Source of the DNA: Candidatus Eisenbacteria bacterium
GTDB lineage: Bacteria; Eisenbacteria; RBG-16-71-46; CAIMUX01; JAHJDP01
Assembly (NCBI GenBank): GCA_018831195.1
Contig: JAHJDP010000012.1
Location: 62,001-126,000 of the forward strand
DNA: 64,000 nt
Direction: 5' to 3'
Of this stretch, positions 1 to 9,341 are shown piece after piece. Below the pieces are notes generated by a model. The model ran no database searches and had not been told where the DNA came from. It was given only the letters and a program-made list of their open reading frames with translations. Every line of letters begins with the position of its first letter. The first letter of the stretch is position 1. Position numbers and translations under genes: made by a program.

Positions 1-498
1 CTTCAGATCGGCGTCTTCGCGGATAGCAAGAAAACCCCCATCGGCATCCCGAAGAATACGCCCGTACCCGCTGGGGTCCGGCATCTCGGCGGTCAGAATC
101 GTCGCGCCATTCTTTTGTACAATATGTGTTTCCATCAAGGCCGCCAGCGTCCAGGGACGGAGAAGGGGAACATCCCCATAGAGAACCATCAACGGTCCAT
201 TCCATGTTTCAAGGTAGGGGGCGACACGCGCGACGGCATCCCCCGTTCCCAGCTGTTCTGTCTGGTCAACCCAGCTCAGCTCCTCGCTATGGAATGAGGC
301 CTTCACCTGATCCGCTCCATGCCCGACGACCACAAAGAGCTTCTGCGGATCCAGATGGCGGGCGGTTGCGAGAACGTGCGCCAGAAGGGGGACACCCAAG
401 ACGGGATGCAGGACTTTCGGCAAAGAGGAGCCCATCCGCTTCCCTTTGCCCGCGGCCAGGACAACCACCGTCCAGGAGCTGGGGGCCGCCCATTCCAT
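1..498 (-). CDS. glmU: GlmU, N-terminal uridyltransferase part (runs off left edge)
   Basis: Makes UDP-N-acetylglucosamine for peptidoglycan and lipid A; the N-terminal half is the pyrophosphorylase. Translating the minus strand from ATG 498 gives 166 codons open to the window edge. They contain the nucleotide-binding signature LAAGKGKRMGSSLPKVLHP (residues about 11-29), then VVVGHGADQV, an EQLGTGDAV substrate motif and YGDVPLL (the metal-binding Asp). This order matches GlmU closely. The C-terminal acetyltransferase left-handed helix is outside the window, so a single-domain NTP transferase cannot be excluded. The ATG lies one base after the panC stop, so translation is probably coupled. Confidence 0.9.
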   Translation of the reverse strand, partial: MEWAAPSSWTVVVLAAGKGKRMGSSLPKVLHPVLGVPLLAHVLATARHLDPQKLFVVVGHGADQVKASFHSEELSWVDQTEQLGTGDAVARVAPYLETWNGPLMVLYGDVPLLRPWTLAALMETHIVQKNGATILTAEMPDPSGYGRILRDADGGFLAIREDADLK

Positions 499-499
499 T

Positions 500-1408
500 T
501 TAAGCCCCCCCTTGACGATGGCGTTCGGTGGCCATGCGCCCCGGCACCGTCACCGGAAGATTGTCTATTAATCGGGCCTCCCCGAAATAGGCGGCGACGG
601 CCAGCAGGATCCTTCCCCGCAACGGATCCATCCCCTCCAGTGATTCGTGATCGACAGCCCGCGCATAATCAAGACGGGCCAGGGGTTCAGACTCGATCAT
701 TTCCTTCATGAGAGTCTCTATCGCTTCAACACCCGTCTCACCCCCGACAAGCATTTTTTTCTGCACGGCTCTCAGAGCCCTGCTGAGAACCGGGGCCTGA
801 CGGCGCTCTTCTTCTGAGAGATAGGCGTTCCGGCTGGAAAGGGCCAAACCATCCTTTTCCCGCACGGTTGGGACAATGGTCAACTTGGAATCCAGATTGA
901 AATCATCAACCATCCTGGTAATGATCAATGCCTGTTGGGCGTCCTTTTGGCCTAAATAGAAACGATCGGGCCGGACAATTTCCAGAAGTTTCAGAACAAC
1001 TGTGGCCACTCCGTCAAAATGGCCGGGCCGGCTTTTCCCGCAGAGTAATTCTCCCAGTCTGCCCACGGAGACTTTTGTGCTGAATCCGTCGGGATAGAGA
1101 TCTTTCGTTTCCGGGATAAAAACAGCCCCGACCCCTTCATCCCGGCAGATATCCATGTCCCGGGGAAGATCCCTGGGATACCGGTCACAATCTTCATGAG
1201 GTCCGAATTGCATCGGATTCACAAAAATCGAAACGACAATCTCGTCATTCTGCTGTCGCGCCTTGCGAATGATGGCGATATGTCCATCATGGAAATAACC
1301 CATTGTGGGTACGAAGCCAATGCTTCGTCCCTGCTTCTGGAGGTTACGGCAATACTTCTTCATCGATTGCGGCGCTTGAAAACGGCGTGTCTTTTTTGAC
1401 GCCGGCAT
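500..1408 (-). CDS. panC: Pantothenate synthetase
   Basis: Joins pantoate and beta-alanine using ATP to make pantothenate in the cytoplasm. The product is 302 aa, the usual PanC size. It has the HIGH-like motif PTMGYFHDGH near residue 35, FVNPMQFGPHEDCDRYPR, the YLGQKDAQQ segment and the KMSKS-equivalent DGLALSSRN. The open frame extends upstream to 1516, but the start at 1408 is preferred: GGAGG lies 9 nt upstream and the homology begins there. It sits 4 nt after panB and 1 nt before glmU, so it is part of the groEL-folK-kinase-panB-panC-glmU run. Confidence 0.96.
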   Translation of the reverse strand: MPASKKTRRFQAPQSMKKYCRNLQKQGRSIGFVPTMGYFHDGHIAIIRKARQQNDEIVVSIFVNPMQFGPHEDCDRYPRDLPRDMDICRDEGVGAVFIPETKDLYPDGFSTKVSVGRLGELLCGKSRPGHFDGVATVVLKLLEIVRPDRFYLGQKDAQQALIITRMVDDFNLDSKLTIVPTVREKDGLALSSRNAYLSEEERRQAPVLSRALRAVQKKMLVGGETGVEAIETLMKEMIESEPLARLDYARAVDHESLEGMDPLRGRILLAVAAYFGEARLIDNLPVTVPGRMATERHRQGGA

Positions 1409-1412
1409 AAGA

Positions 1413-2259
1413 TTATTCCTCCGTGTAGCTTTCATCACGAGATGGGAAATCTCCATCACGGACGGCTTGCATATAACTCTCCACCGCCTCCTCCATAACT
1501 CGAGCAACGGAACCAAACCGTCTTACAAAGCGGGGTTTGAACTCCTCATAGAGGCCCAGCATATCGTGCAGAACCAGCACCTGTCCGTCGCAATGAGGTC
1601 CGGCGCCGATCCCGATTGTGAAAATCTTAAGGCTTTCGGTGATCTCTTTGGCGAGATCGCTGGGAACAGCCTCGAGAACGAGTCCAAAACATCCGGCTTC
1701 CTCCAAAAGGGCGGCTTCTTGCAGAAGCCTTTGCCGGGAACCTTTGCTTCTCCCTTGAACCCGGTAGCTTCCGAGCTGGAGTATCGATTGGGGCGTCAAG
1801 CCGATATGCCCCATGACCGGAATCCCGGCGGAGACAATCCGGCGCACACTTTCAAGGCGATCTCCGGCTCCCTCCAACTTGACCGCATCGGCGCCGGTTT
1901 CCTTTATAATCCGGCCCGCCGCTTCCACCGATTTCTCAGGACTGATTTGGAAAGAAAGAAAGGGCATATCCACAACCACCAGGGATTTGGTTTTTGCCCG
2001 CACCACCGCTTTAGCGTGGTGGATCATCTCCTCCATCGTGACGGGAATCGTTGATTCATATCCCAAGATGACATTGCCCAGGCTGTCGCCGACAAGAAGG
2101 ATGGGAACACCACACCGATCCAAAATCCGAGCGGTCGAGAAATCATAGCAGGTAAGGACGGGGGATTTTCTCGTCCCGGCACTTGAACTTTAACAGTTGA
2201 CGGACCGTCATGTGCTCTCCGGGAGTGAAACCGGCGCTTCCGGATGTAACTTCAGTCAT
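1413..2259 (-). CDS. panB: 3-methyl-2-oxobutanoate hydroxymethyltransferase, frameshifted as read
   Basis: Forms ketopantoate from 2-oxoisovalerate and methylene-tetrahydrofolate, the first pantothenate step. The N-terminus (ATG 2259, AGGAGA just upstream; TVRQLLKFKCRDEKIP) and the remainder (VLTCYDFSTARILDRCG, then LLVGDSLGNV, TLxPVTMEEM-like and HIGLTPQS segments) are in different frames. They join if one G is removed from the G5 run at 2160-2164. The restored product is about 281 aa, normal for PanB. As read, the upstream frame hits a stop at 2145-2143, and the downstream frame alone has an ATG only at 2123, inside the fold. A homopolymer sequencing error is the simplest explanation; a real pseudogene is possible. 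Confidence 0.92.
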
Positions 2260-2290
2260 CACATCTCTCCTATGGCAAAGATCCGCCGCC

Positions 2291-2980
2291 TTATTTCCTG
2301 TCGGATTTCCGCGAGATCTTGCGTCCCATGATCTCATCATCCTCAACCGGAGCGTAATAGGAAGTCCCGGCCTTCTGCTCCAGGATGCGGCCGGCCAGCT
2401 CCTCCACACTTTCGGAACTCTGAGTGAAATCAACATGATCTGTATTGACAATGAGCAGCGGAGCATCGGTGTAATGGATAAAGAAGTGATTGTACGCTTC
2501 CATAAGTGTTTCAAGGTATTCAGGCGAGATGTCCTTCTCAAACGGGCGTCCCCGCTTCTCTATCCGTTGCAAGAGAGAGGGCAGGCTCGCCTGGAGGTAG
2601 ACAACGCGATCCGGCTGGGGGATTTCCCGCTCCAGCAGAGGAAGCACCTGGTCGTAAAGAGCCATTTCATGGTCATCCAGGTTGATGCTGGCGAAAATCT
2701 TGTCCTTTTGAAAAAGATAATCGCAGACGATGAGAGGCTGGAAAATATCTCTTTGCACGAAACCCTTGAGCTGGCGGTACCGGCTCAGGAGAAAGAAGAG
2801 CTGGGTCTGAAAGGCGTAGCGTCTCGGATCCTTGTAAAAATCCGAAAGAAACGGATTTTCCTCGACTTCTTCTTTGATCTGCTGCCCGCCCCAGAATTGA
2901 GAAAGGGCTTTCGTTAAACTGGTCTTGCCGACACCAATGACGCCTTCGATGGTTACATAATGTACAGGCCGATCACTCAT
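2291..2980 (-). CDS. Deoxynucleoside kinase (dGK/dAK family)
   Basis: Predicted to phosphorylate deoxynucleosides in the salvage pathway. The 229-aa product starts VHYVTIEGVIGVGKTSL, giving the P-loop GVIGVGKTS at about residues 13-21. It continues with the family motifs EEVEENPFL and CDYLFQKDKIFA (the DRS-like region), then a lid segment RGRPFEKDI around residue 140. These fit the bacterial dAK/dGK branch rather than thymidylate kinase. The substrate (dA, dG or dC) cannot be told from sequence. It lies between folK and panB on the same strand, 48 nt and 31 nt away. Confidence 0.85.
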   Translation of the reverse strand: MSDRPVHYVTIEGVIGVGKTSLTKALSQFWGGQQIKEEVEENPFLSDFYKDPRRYAFQTQLFFLLSRYRQLKGFVQRDIFQPLIVCDYLFQKDKIFASINLDDHEMALYDQVLPLLEREIPQPDRVVYLQASLPSLLQRIEKRGRPFEKDISPEYLETLMEAYNHFFIHYTDAPLLIVNTDHVDFTQSSESVEELAGRILEQKAGTSYYAPVEDDEIMGRKISRKSDRK

Positions 2981-3028
2981 GCCCCTCCATCCTCTGTCTC
3001 GAACCTAGTGTCCGAGCATCATGCCGCA

Positions 3029-3550
3029 TTACCGGTTGGGCTCATCTCCGCCCGGCGCCGGGCATTTTTCAACCAGGTGGCTCCACTCACCGAGCGATTT
3101 CAAAAGCTGGCATACCGTCCGGCCTGTCTCTGGAATTGATAATCCGGGATCCAACTCACTAAGGGGGACAAGGACAAAAGCCCTTTCCACGATCCGTGGA
3201 TGCGGAATCTCGAGTTCGGGATCGCGAACAATCTCCTGGCCCTCAATGCCGGACAATAGGATATCCAGATCCAGAATCCGGGGTCCCCACCGGGGACCTC
3301 CCACGCGGCCCGCATCTTTCTCAATCCTTTTCAAGAGAGGGAGCAGGTCTCCCGCCGTCCCCCCCCACAAGCCCCGGACCACCTGGTTGAGAAAACGGGG
3401 TTGGGAGCCCGATCCTTGTGGAACGGTAGAGTAGACTGAGGATACGGCCTCAGGCTGAAAGCCGGCTCCCTCGAGCTGGTTCAAGGCGAATTGGAGGTTC
3501 TCATTCCGATTCCCAAGATTGGAGCCGCTGCCGATCCAGACTCGTGTCAT
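3029..3550 (-). CDS. folK: HPPK, 6-hydroxymethyl-dihydropterin pyrophosphokinase
   Basis: Transfers pyrophosphate from ATP to hydroxymethyl-dihydropterin in folate synthesis. The 173 aa include the N-terminal IGSGSNLGNR, the pterin-side segment VYSTVPQGSGSQPRFLNQVV, and the conserved catalytic stretch GPRILDLDILL (two metal-binding Asp) followed by IPHPRIVERAFVLVPL. Length and motif order match HPPK. It is the first gene after the groEL terminator and precedes the kinase and panB, which uses the folate cofactor. Confidence 0.95.
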   Translation of the reverse strand: MTRVWIGSGSNLGNRNENLQFALNQLEGAGFQPEAVSSVYSTVPQGSGSQPRFLNQVVRGLWGGTAGDLLPLLKRIEKDAGRVGGPRWGPRILDLDILLSGIEGQEIVRDPELEIPHPRIVERAFVLVPLSELDPGLSIPETGRTVCQLLKSLGEWSHLVEKCPAPGGDEPNR

Positions 3551-3700
3551 TTTCCCATCCCGTTTCCGGATCCCGTCATCAGGCGCCGGTGAGCCTCATC
3601 TGACGCGCCGTTCCACCCCCTCAGATTCAGGGTGGACGGCCCCAACCATAAAGAAGAAGACCTTCCCTTTCAAGAAGAAGGCCTGTTCGAAATAAAGAAT

Positions 3701-3726
3701 GGGCCGGGGGATGCAACCCCCGACCC
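3701..3726 (-). terminator. Hairpin terminator after groEL
   Basis: On the minus strand, 26 nt past the groEL stop, a 10-bp arm (9 of 10 paired, one A-C mismatch) encloses the 6-nt loop formed by 3711-3716. It is followed by the moderately T-rich tail ATTCTTTATTT. Its position between groEL and folK fits an intrinsic terminator that separates the heat-shock gene from the biosynthetic genes. The U tract is weak. Confidence 0.6.
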
Positions 3727-3751
3727 CTTACAATCCCTTTGAGGATGGGTT

Positions 3752-5425
<1,674 letters not shown>

Positions 5426-5433
5426 CTAAAGAG

Positions 5434-5460
5434 GTAGCACCCCTGTGCCGCGAGTGCTAT
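5434..5460 (-). promoter_or_regulatory. CIRCE operator (HrcA site) upstream of groEL
   Basis: GTAGCACCC, a 9-nt spacer, then GAGTGCTAT. This matches the CIRCE consensus TTAGCACTC-N9-GAGTGCTAA at 14 of 18 arm positions with the correct spacer. It lies 84 nt upstream of the groEL start and is nearly symmetric, so it acts on either strand. A second small palindrome, TTAGCC-AA-GGCTAA, lies between it and the gene at 5416-5429; its role is unknown. Confidence 0.85.
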
Positions 5461-5598
5461 GAGAAGACTAGTGCCCCGAGACGCTCCGCGCAAGGATGGA
5501 AGTAGGCTCGTGGGAGCGGACTTGAGGCAAGGGGAGGAGAAAAAATCGCAGATCATTTCCCGGCATCGACGCCTGCGGGTCTCCGCCTCCTTCTTAAG

Positions 5599-6399
5599 AT
5601 GGCGATGCTGAGCCGAACCTCATGGGGTCAAGCCCTCAGTCCCCTGATTCTTCTATCCCCAAAGCTCAGACGGGCCTTTCAAACGAATCACCGGATGCTG
5701 GCTCGCGCCGGTTCGGAAATCCCCACTTTGAAACAAACCGCGGACTATTATTTCCACTCAAGACGAAGCGCCTTGCGCCTCTTGGGAGGAGAGATGCCAA
5801 ACTTGAGTTTCGAAGGCCGCCGCCATTTGGAGGATGCTCTGGATAGGAAGCGCGGGGTTCTTTGTGTTTCAGCCCATCTCGGGTCGATTGAACTTGGGGC
5901 GGCCGGAATGGCAAGATTTGGACGCGTTCATTCTGTGGCCGGCATACAACTTCATGGCCCTTGGACCCTATCGGTCCGATCCCGCCTTCACGCTTGGGGT
6001 GTCGATCTTTACCAGGGCCCCTGGTCATATCGCAGGATGGAACGAGCTCTCCGCAACGGGGGCCTAGCGGCGCTCCCCCTGGATGGGGATCAGGCCCTCG
6101 CACGGCGACCGGCGCCCTTTCTGGGAACGCAGCTCCATCTCCCGCTGGGACCGGCTTGGCTGGCTGCTCGAACCGGCGCCGCCGTCCTCCCCACGGCCTG
6201 TCTCCTCACCGAATCGGGTTGGAACCTCATCTTTCACCCACCCATCAAACCGGATGAATCTTCTGAGTCATCAGCGGCCGCATGGCATCTGGCCATCGCC
6301 CGAGCTGTTGAAGGATTGATTTTAGCGGCGCCGGATCAGTGGGTTCTGCCCTCTCCGCTCATCGATTATTCTTTCACTTCCCTTGCGGATTCCGGCTAA
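5599..6399 (+). CDS. LpxL/HtrB-family lysophospholipid (lauroyl) acyltransferase
   Basis: Predicted membrane-associated acyltransferase. The 266 aa contain the catalytic HX4E motif as HLGSIE at about residue 93, a GxxxxxxxD segment (PLDGDQALARR near residue 153) and PFLGTQLHLPLGPAWLAARTGAAVLP. These are typical of the LpxL/PatA family. The next gene is a GT4 glycosyltransferase, the pairing seen for PatA-PimA in actinobacteria, so it may acylate a glycolipid and not lipid A. The start is uncertain: no good ribosome site precedes ATG 5599, the frame stays open back to 5506, and GGAGGAG at 5533-5539 sits before a possible ATC codon. Confidence 0.8.
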   Translation: MAMLSRTSWGQALSPLILLSPKLRRAFQTNHRMLARAGSEIPTLKQTADYYFHSRRSALRLLGGEMPNLSFEGRRHLEDALDRKRGVLCVSAHLGSIELGAAGMARFGRVHSVAGIQLHGPWTLSVRSRLHAWGVDLYQGPWSYRRMERALRNGGLAALPLDGDQALARRPAPFLGTQLHLPLGPAWLAARTGAAVLPTACLLTESGWNLIFHPPIKPDESSESSAAAWHLAIARAVEGLILAAPDQWVLPSPLIDYSFTSLADSG

Positions 6400-6440
6400 G
6401 CCTTGTTGCCTCAAACCGCATTGGAAGGGAATATTGGGGG

Positions 6441-7721
6441 ATGAGACCTCTTCGCATCGCGCTGGTCAGTCAATCGTATCCCCCCTTTCATGGAGGAATC
6501 GCCGAACATGTCGCGCACCTCGGGGAGGCCCTCCGCGATCGCGGTCATGCGATCACGGTCATTACGGGGGGGCGGAAATTAGGGCGGAACGGCGGATCCG
6601 CCGATCTCGCGCGGCCGCCCTTTGAAGAGCCGGCCACGCCGAATCCCTCCGGGGGCCCCTCAATCGTTTCCTCAAATGTTCACACAAATGACCCCTCCCA
6701 TGGAAGGATCCGTGTCTGCCGGATCGGTAGAACTTTGAGAATCCCCAGCAACGGCGCTTCCGTCTGTATAACATTAAGCCTCCCCCTTATCCGAAACGGC
6801 AATCCTTTGAGCCGGGAAGTCTTCGATCTTGTCCACCTGCATGCGCCTTTTGAACCAATCCTTCCTCTTCTCACACTCTTTCACAAAAACGCCCCTCTGG
6901 TGGCGACCTTTCACTCCGCCGGTCATCCTCATTGGGCTCACCGCTGCTTCCGGCCCATCCTGCGTGTGCTGAGCGCGAGACTGGAAGCCCGGATCGCCGT
7001 CAGCCAGGCCGCGATCGATTTTGTCGCCCCCGATGTGCCGGGCGACTATATCATTATTCCTAATGGCATTGATACGCGGCGATTCCGGTCGCAGCCCCTC
7101 CCCGATCCCTCGGAACCGCTGACCCTGCTCTTTGTGGGACGTCTCGATCCAAGAAAAGGGATTGAATGTCTCATCGACGCCCTCCCCCTCATTCACCGGG
7201 AGATCCAGCGTCCCTTGCGGTGTTGGATTGTTGGAGACGGTCCCCGCCGCCGGAGCTTGACCCAGAGGTCGAAACGATCGGATGTCCCGATACATTTCTG
7301 GGGAGCTGTATCCCGCAGGGACTTACCGAATTTTTATAGAGATGCGCACATGGTCATCAGTCCGGCGCTTCATGGGGAGTCCTTCGGTGTTGTTCTGCTC
7401 GAAGGGCTCGCCTCCGGCCGGCCGGTTATCGCATCGGATCTTCCCGGATATTCGGAGGTTTTAGGGACCCAACAGGGCTCGATTCTCTTTCGCACCGGCT
7501 CCGTCCCCGATCTGGTCCGCGCCGTTGTTAAAGCCGCACAGTCGGAAACGATGAAGCGGTTATCGAGTGAAGCATCCCGGGCGGCCGCCCCCTACGACTG
7601 GATGCGCGTCGCCGCGAAAGTGGAAAATGTCTACCGGAGGGTGCTGGGGCTCTCGGAATCTACCACGCCCGAATCATCTCGGGATTGCGCGAGACCTGCG
7701 GCGGAATTCATTTCAATATAG
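6441..7721 (+). CDS. GT4-family glycosyltransferase (PimA-like)
   Basis: Retaining GT-B glycosyltransferase, probably acting on a lipid acceptor at the inner face of the membrane. The 426-aa product has the N-terminal IALVSQSYPPFHGGIAEHV acceptor domain, LLFVGRLDPRKGIECLIDAL at about residue 230, and the donor-site EX7E region HGESFGVVLLEGLASGRPVIA near residue 311. The start at 6441 (MRPLRIALV) is preferred over the open frame from 6339, since the fold begins there. It follows the acyltransferase by 41 nt. The sugar donor and acceptor cannot be assigned. Confidence 0.85.
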   Translation: MRPLRIALVSQSYPPFHGGIAEHVAHLGEALRDRGHAITVITGGRKLGRNGGSADLARPPFEEPATPNPSGGPSIVSSNVHTNDPSHGRIRVCRIGRTLRIPSNGASVCITLSLPLIRNGNPLSREVFDLVHLHAPFEPILPLLTLFHKNAPLVATFHSAGHPHWAHRCFRPILRVLSARLEARIAVSQAAIDFVAPDVPGDYIIIPNGIDTRRFRSQPLPDPSEPLTLLFVGRLDPRKGIECLIDALPLIHREIQRPLRCWIVGDGPRRRSLTQRSKRSDVPIHFWGAVSRRDLPNFYRDAHMVISPALHGESFGVVLLEGLASGRPVIASDLPGYSEVLGTQQGSILFRTGSVPDLVRAVVKAAQSETMKRLSSEASRAAAPYDWMRVAAKVENVYRRVLGLSESTTPESSRDCARPAAEFISI

Positions 7722-7741
7722 ACAAGAAAAATCCATTCAGA

Positions 7742-8557
7742 TCAGCGATTCAACAAGAGGGCATGATAAAGCCCGGACAGCGTCAACCCGGGACGAACCT
7801 CTTTAATCGTCTTTGAGGCTCCGGAAATTGTTGAAGCTAGACCTCCGGTCGCCATGACAAAGGCCTTCTTTCCGAGTTCCTTCTGGATACCGTTGACGAT
7901 CCCATCGATCTGTCCAACCGCCCCATAGAAAAGACCGGACTGCAGACTTTCCTCTGTTGTTTTTCCGATGAAACGGCGTGGTTGTTTAATCTCAACCTTT
8001 GCCAGGCGGGCCGCGCGCCTGAAAAGATTCTCGGATGAGGTCTCAAGACCCGGCGCAATCACGCCACCCATATAGCTGCGCTGTTCATCGATCACATCAA
8101 ATGTGGTCGCTGTGCCCATATCAACGACAATCGCCGGCAAGCGTCCTCTCACCACCGCCCCAATCGCATTTGCGATCCTATCGGCGCCGACGGAGGCAGG
8201 ATCCACGACCCGCAGCCGGATTCCCAGCTTCAGCCGATGGTCGAGCACGAGCGCTTTCGCATGAAACAATCTCGCCACAGCCGCTTCATGCTCACGGGTC
8301 AGGGCAGGAACCACCGATCCGATAATCACCGCCCGGTCGCGGGCAAGATCGTCCAATTCGCGGCGCAACAACGGTTCGAGAATAGTCAAAAGCTCATCAC
8401 CGGTGGCGCTGGGGCGGGATGCGAATCTCCATTGCTGTATCAATTCGCCGTCACGGAAAAATCCGACACCGGTATGCGTATTACCCACATCCAATGTTAA
8501 TGCGGTACCGGGATGATCAACCATCTTTCCGGTAAGATCGGATTTTCTCTTGCTCAT
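7742..8557 (-). CDS. coaX: Type III pantothenate kinase
   Basis: Phosphorylates pantothenate, the first committed step to coenzyme A. The 271 aa show the ASKHA-fold phosphate loop LTLDVGNTHTGVGFF (about residue 20), the GADRIANAIGAV substrate motif, VVDMGTATTFDVID and GGVIAPGLETS. All are hallmarks of CoaX and not CoaA. The start overlaps the tatC stop by four bases (ATGA), implying coupling. With panB and panC 6 kb away, most of the pantothenate-to-CoA entry route is in this window. Confidence 0.95.
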   Translation of the reverse strand: MSKRKSDLTGKMVDHPGTALTLDVGNTHTGVGFFRDGELIQQWRFASRPSATGDELLTILEPLLRRELDDLARDRAVIIGSVVPALTREHEAAVARLFHAKALVLDHRLKLGIRLRVVDPASVGADRIANAIGAVVRGRLPAIVVDMGTATTFDVIDEQRSYMGGVIAPGLETSSENLFRRAARLAKVEIKQPRRFIGKTTEESLQSGLFYGAVGQIDGIVNGIQKELGKKAFVMATGGLASTISGASKTIKEVRPGLTLSGLYHALLLNR

Positions 8558-9330
8558 TCCTCGCCTCCGGGCTCATCGGGCAATCGCGATTTTAGTTTCT
8601 GTTTCCAGATCATCTTTGAGATGAAGATACTGACAAAATACAGGAGAATGACCGGCGCACCCAAAGCCAATTGGCTTGCCGCATCACTGGGTGTCAGAAT
8701 GGCAGAAACGATAAGGATGATCACGACGGCGTGTCGCCATTTTGAAATTAAAAACCTTGGTGTGATAATCTCGGTTAGACTCAGAAGGGCCACAACAAGC
8801 GGGAGTTGAAACAACACGCCGCAGGCCAATGACATTTTGATAAAGAAATCCAAAAGGTAGGAGATTGAAAGATTCGCCACGATGTGGTCGGTGGCGAATC
8901 CAAGAAGGAATTTCACCATGGTCGGCGTTAGTAGAATGCTGGCGAAAGCCACCCCGACAAGAAAGAGCCCCGTTGAAGCAATGACCATCGGCGTGACGAG
9001 ACGGCGCTCCTTTTTAAGCAGCCCGGGAACGATAAAAGCCCAGATCTGATAGAGAACAACCGGCAAGGAGATGATCAGGCCCAAAAGAAGGCTGATTTTT
9101 ATGCGAACACCGAATCCCTCCATCGGACTCAGGAATTGCGCCTGGCCGACCGTGTGTGAAACCAGGAATTCGAGAATCCATGCGGAAGTGGCGTACACAA
9201 GGCTGGCGCCGACGATGATGGCCAAGGCTGCGCGCAACAGGACCGCTCTGAGTTCATCCAAGTGATCCCAAAGCGCCATTTCTCCAGACGCGGATTTTTG
9301 CTTTGCCGCCGATTTAAAAGGATTCTTCAT
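8554..9330 (-). CDS. tatC: Sec-independent protein translocase TatC
   Basis: Core receptor of the twin-arginine translocase in the inner membrane. The 258-aa protein has the N-terminal WDHLDELRAVLLRAAL segment with the conserved Glu, then six predicted hydrophobic helices, LSPMEGFGVRIKISLLLGLIISLP, YQIWAFIVPGLLKKERR and the late SAILTPSDAASQLALGAPVI. It lies 11 nt after smc and overlaps coaX. TatA/B are not in the window. Confidence 0.96.
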   Translation of the reverse strand: MKNPFKSAAKQKSASGEMALWDHLDELRAVLLRAALAIIVGASLVYATSAWILEFLVSHTVGQAQFLSPMEGFGVRIKISLLLGLIISLPVVLYQIWAFIVPGLLKKERRLVTPMVIASTGLFLVGVAFASILLTPTMVKFLLGFATDHIVANLSISYLLDFFIKMSLACGVLFQLPLVVALLSLTEIITPRFLISKWRHAVVIILIVSAILTPSDAASQLALGAPVILLYFVSIFISKMIWKQKLKSRLPDEPGGEE

Positions 9331-9341
9331 GATTGGCGGTG

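Noticed and set aside
2143-2145. Possible selenocysteine UGA in panB, since selA is present
   Set aside because: PanB homology continues in a different frame after the G5 run, not through the UGA, and no Sec-type PanB is known.
2210-2917. 235-aa open frame antisense to the kinase and panB
   Set aside because: Shadow frame, no domain and no sensible start.
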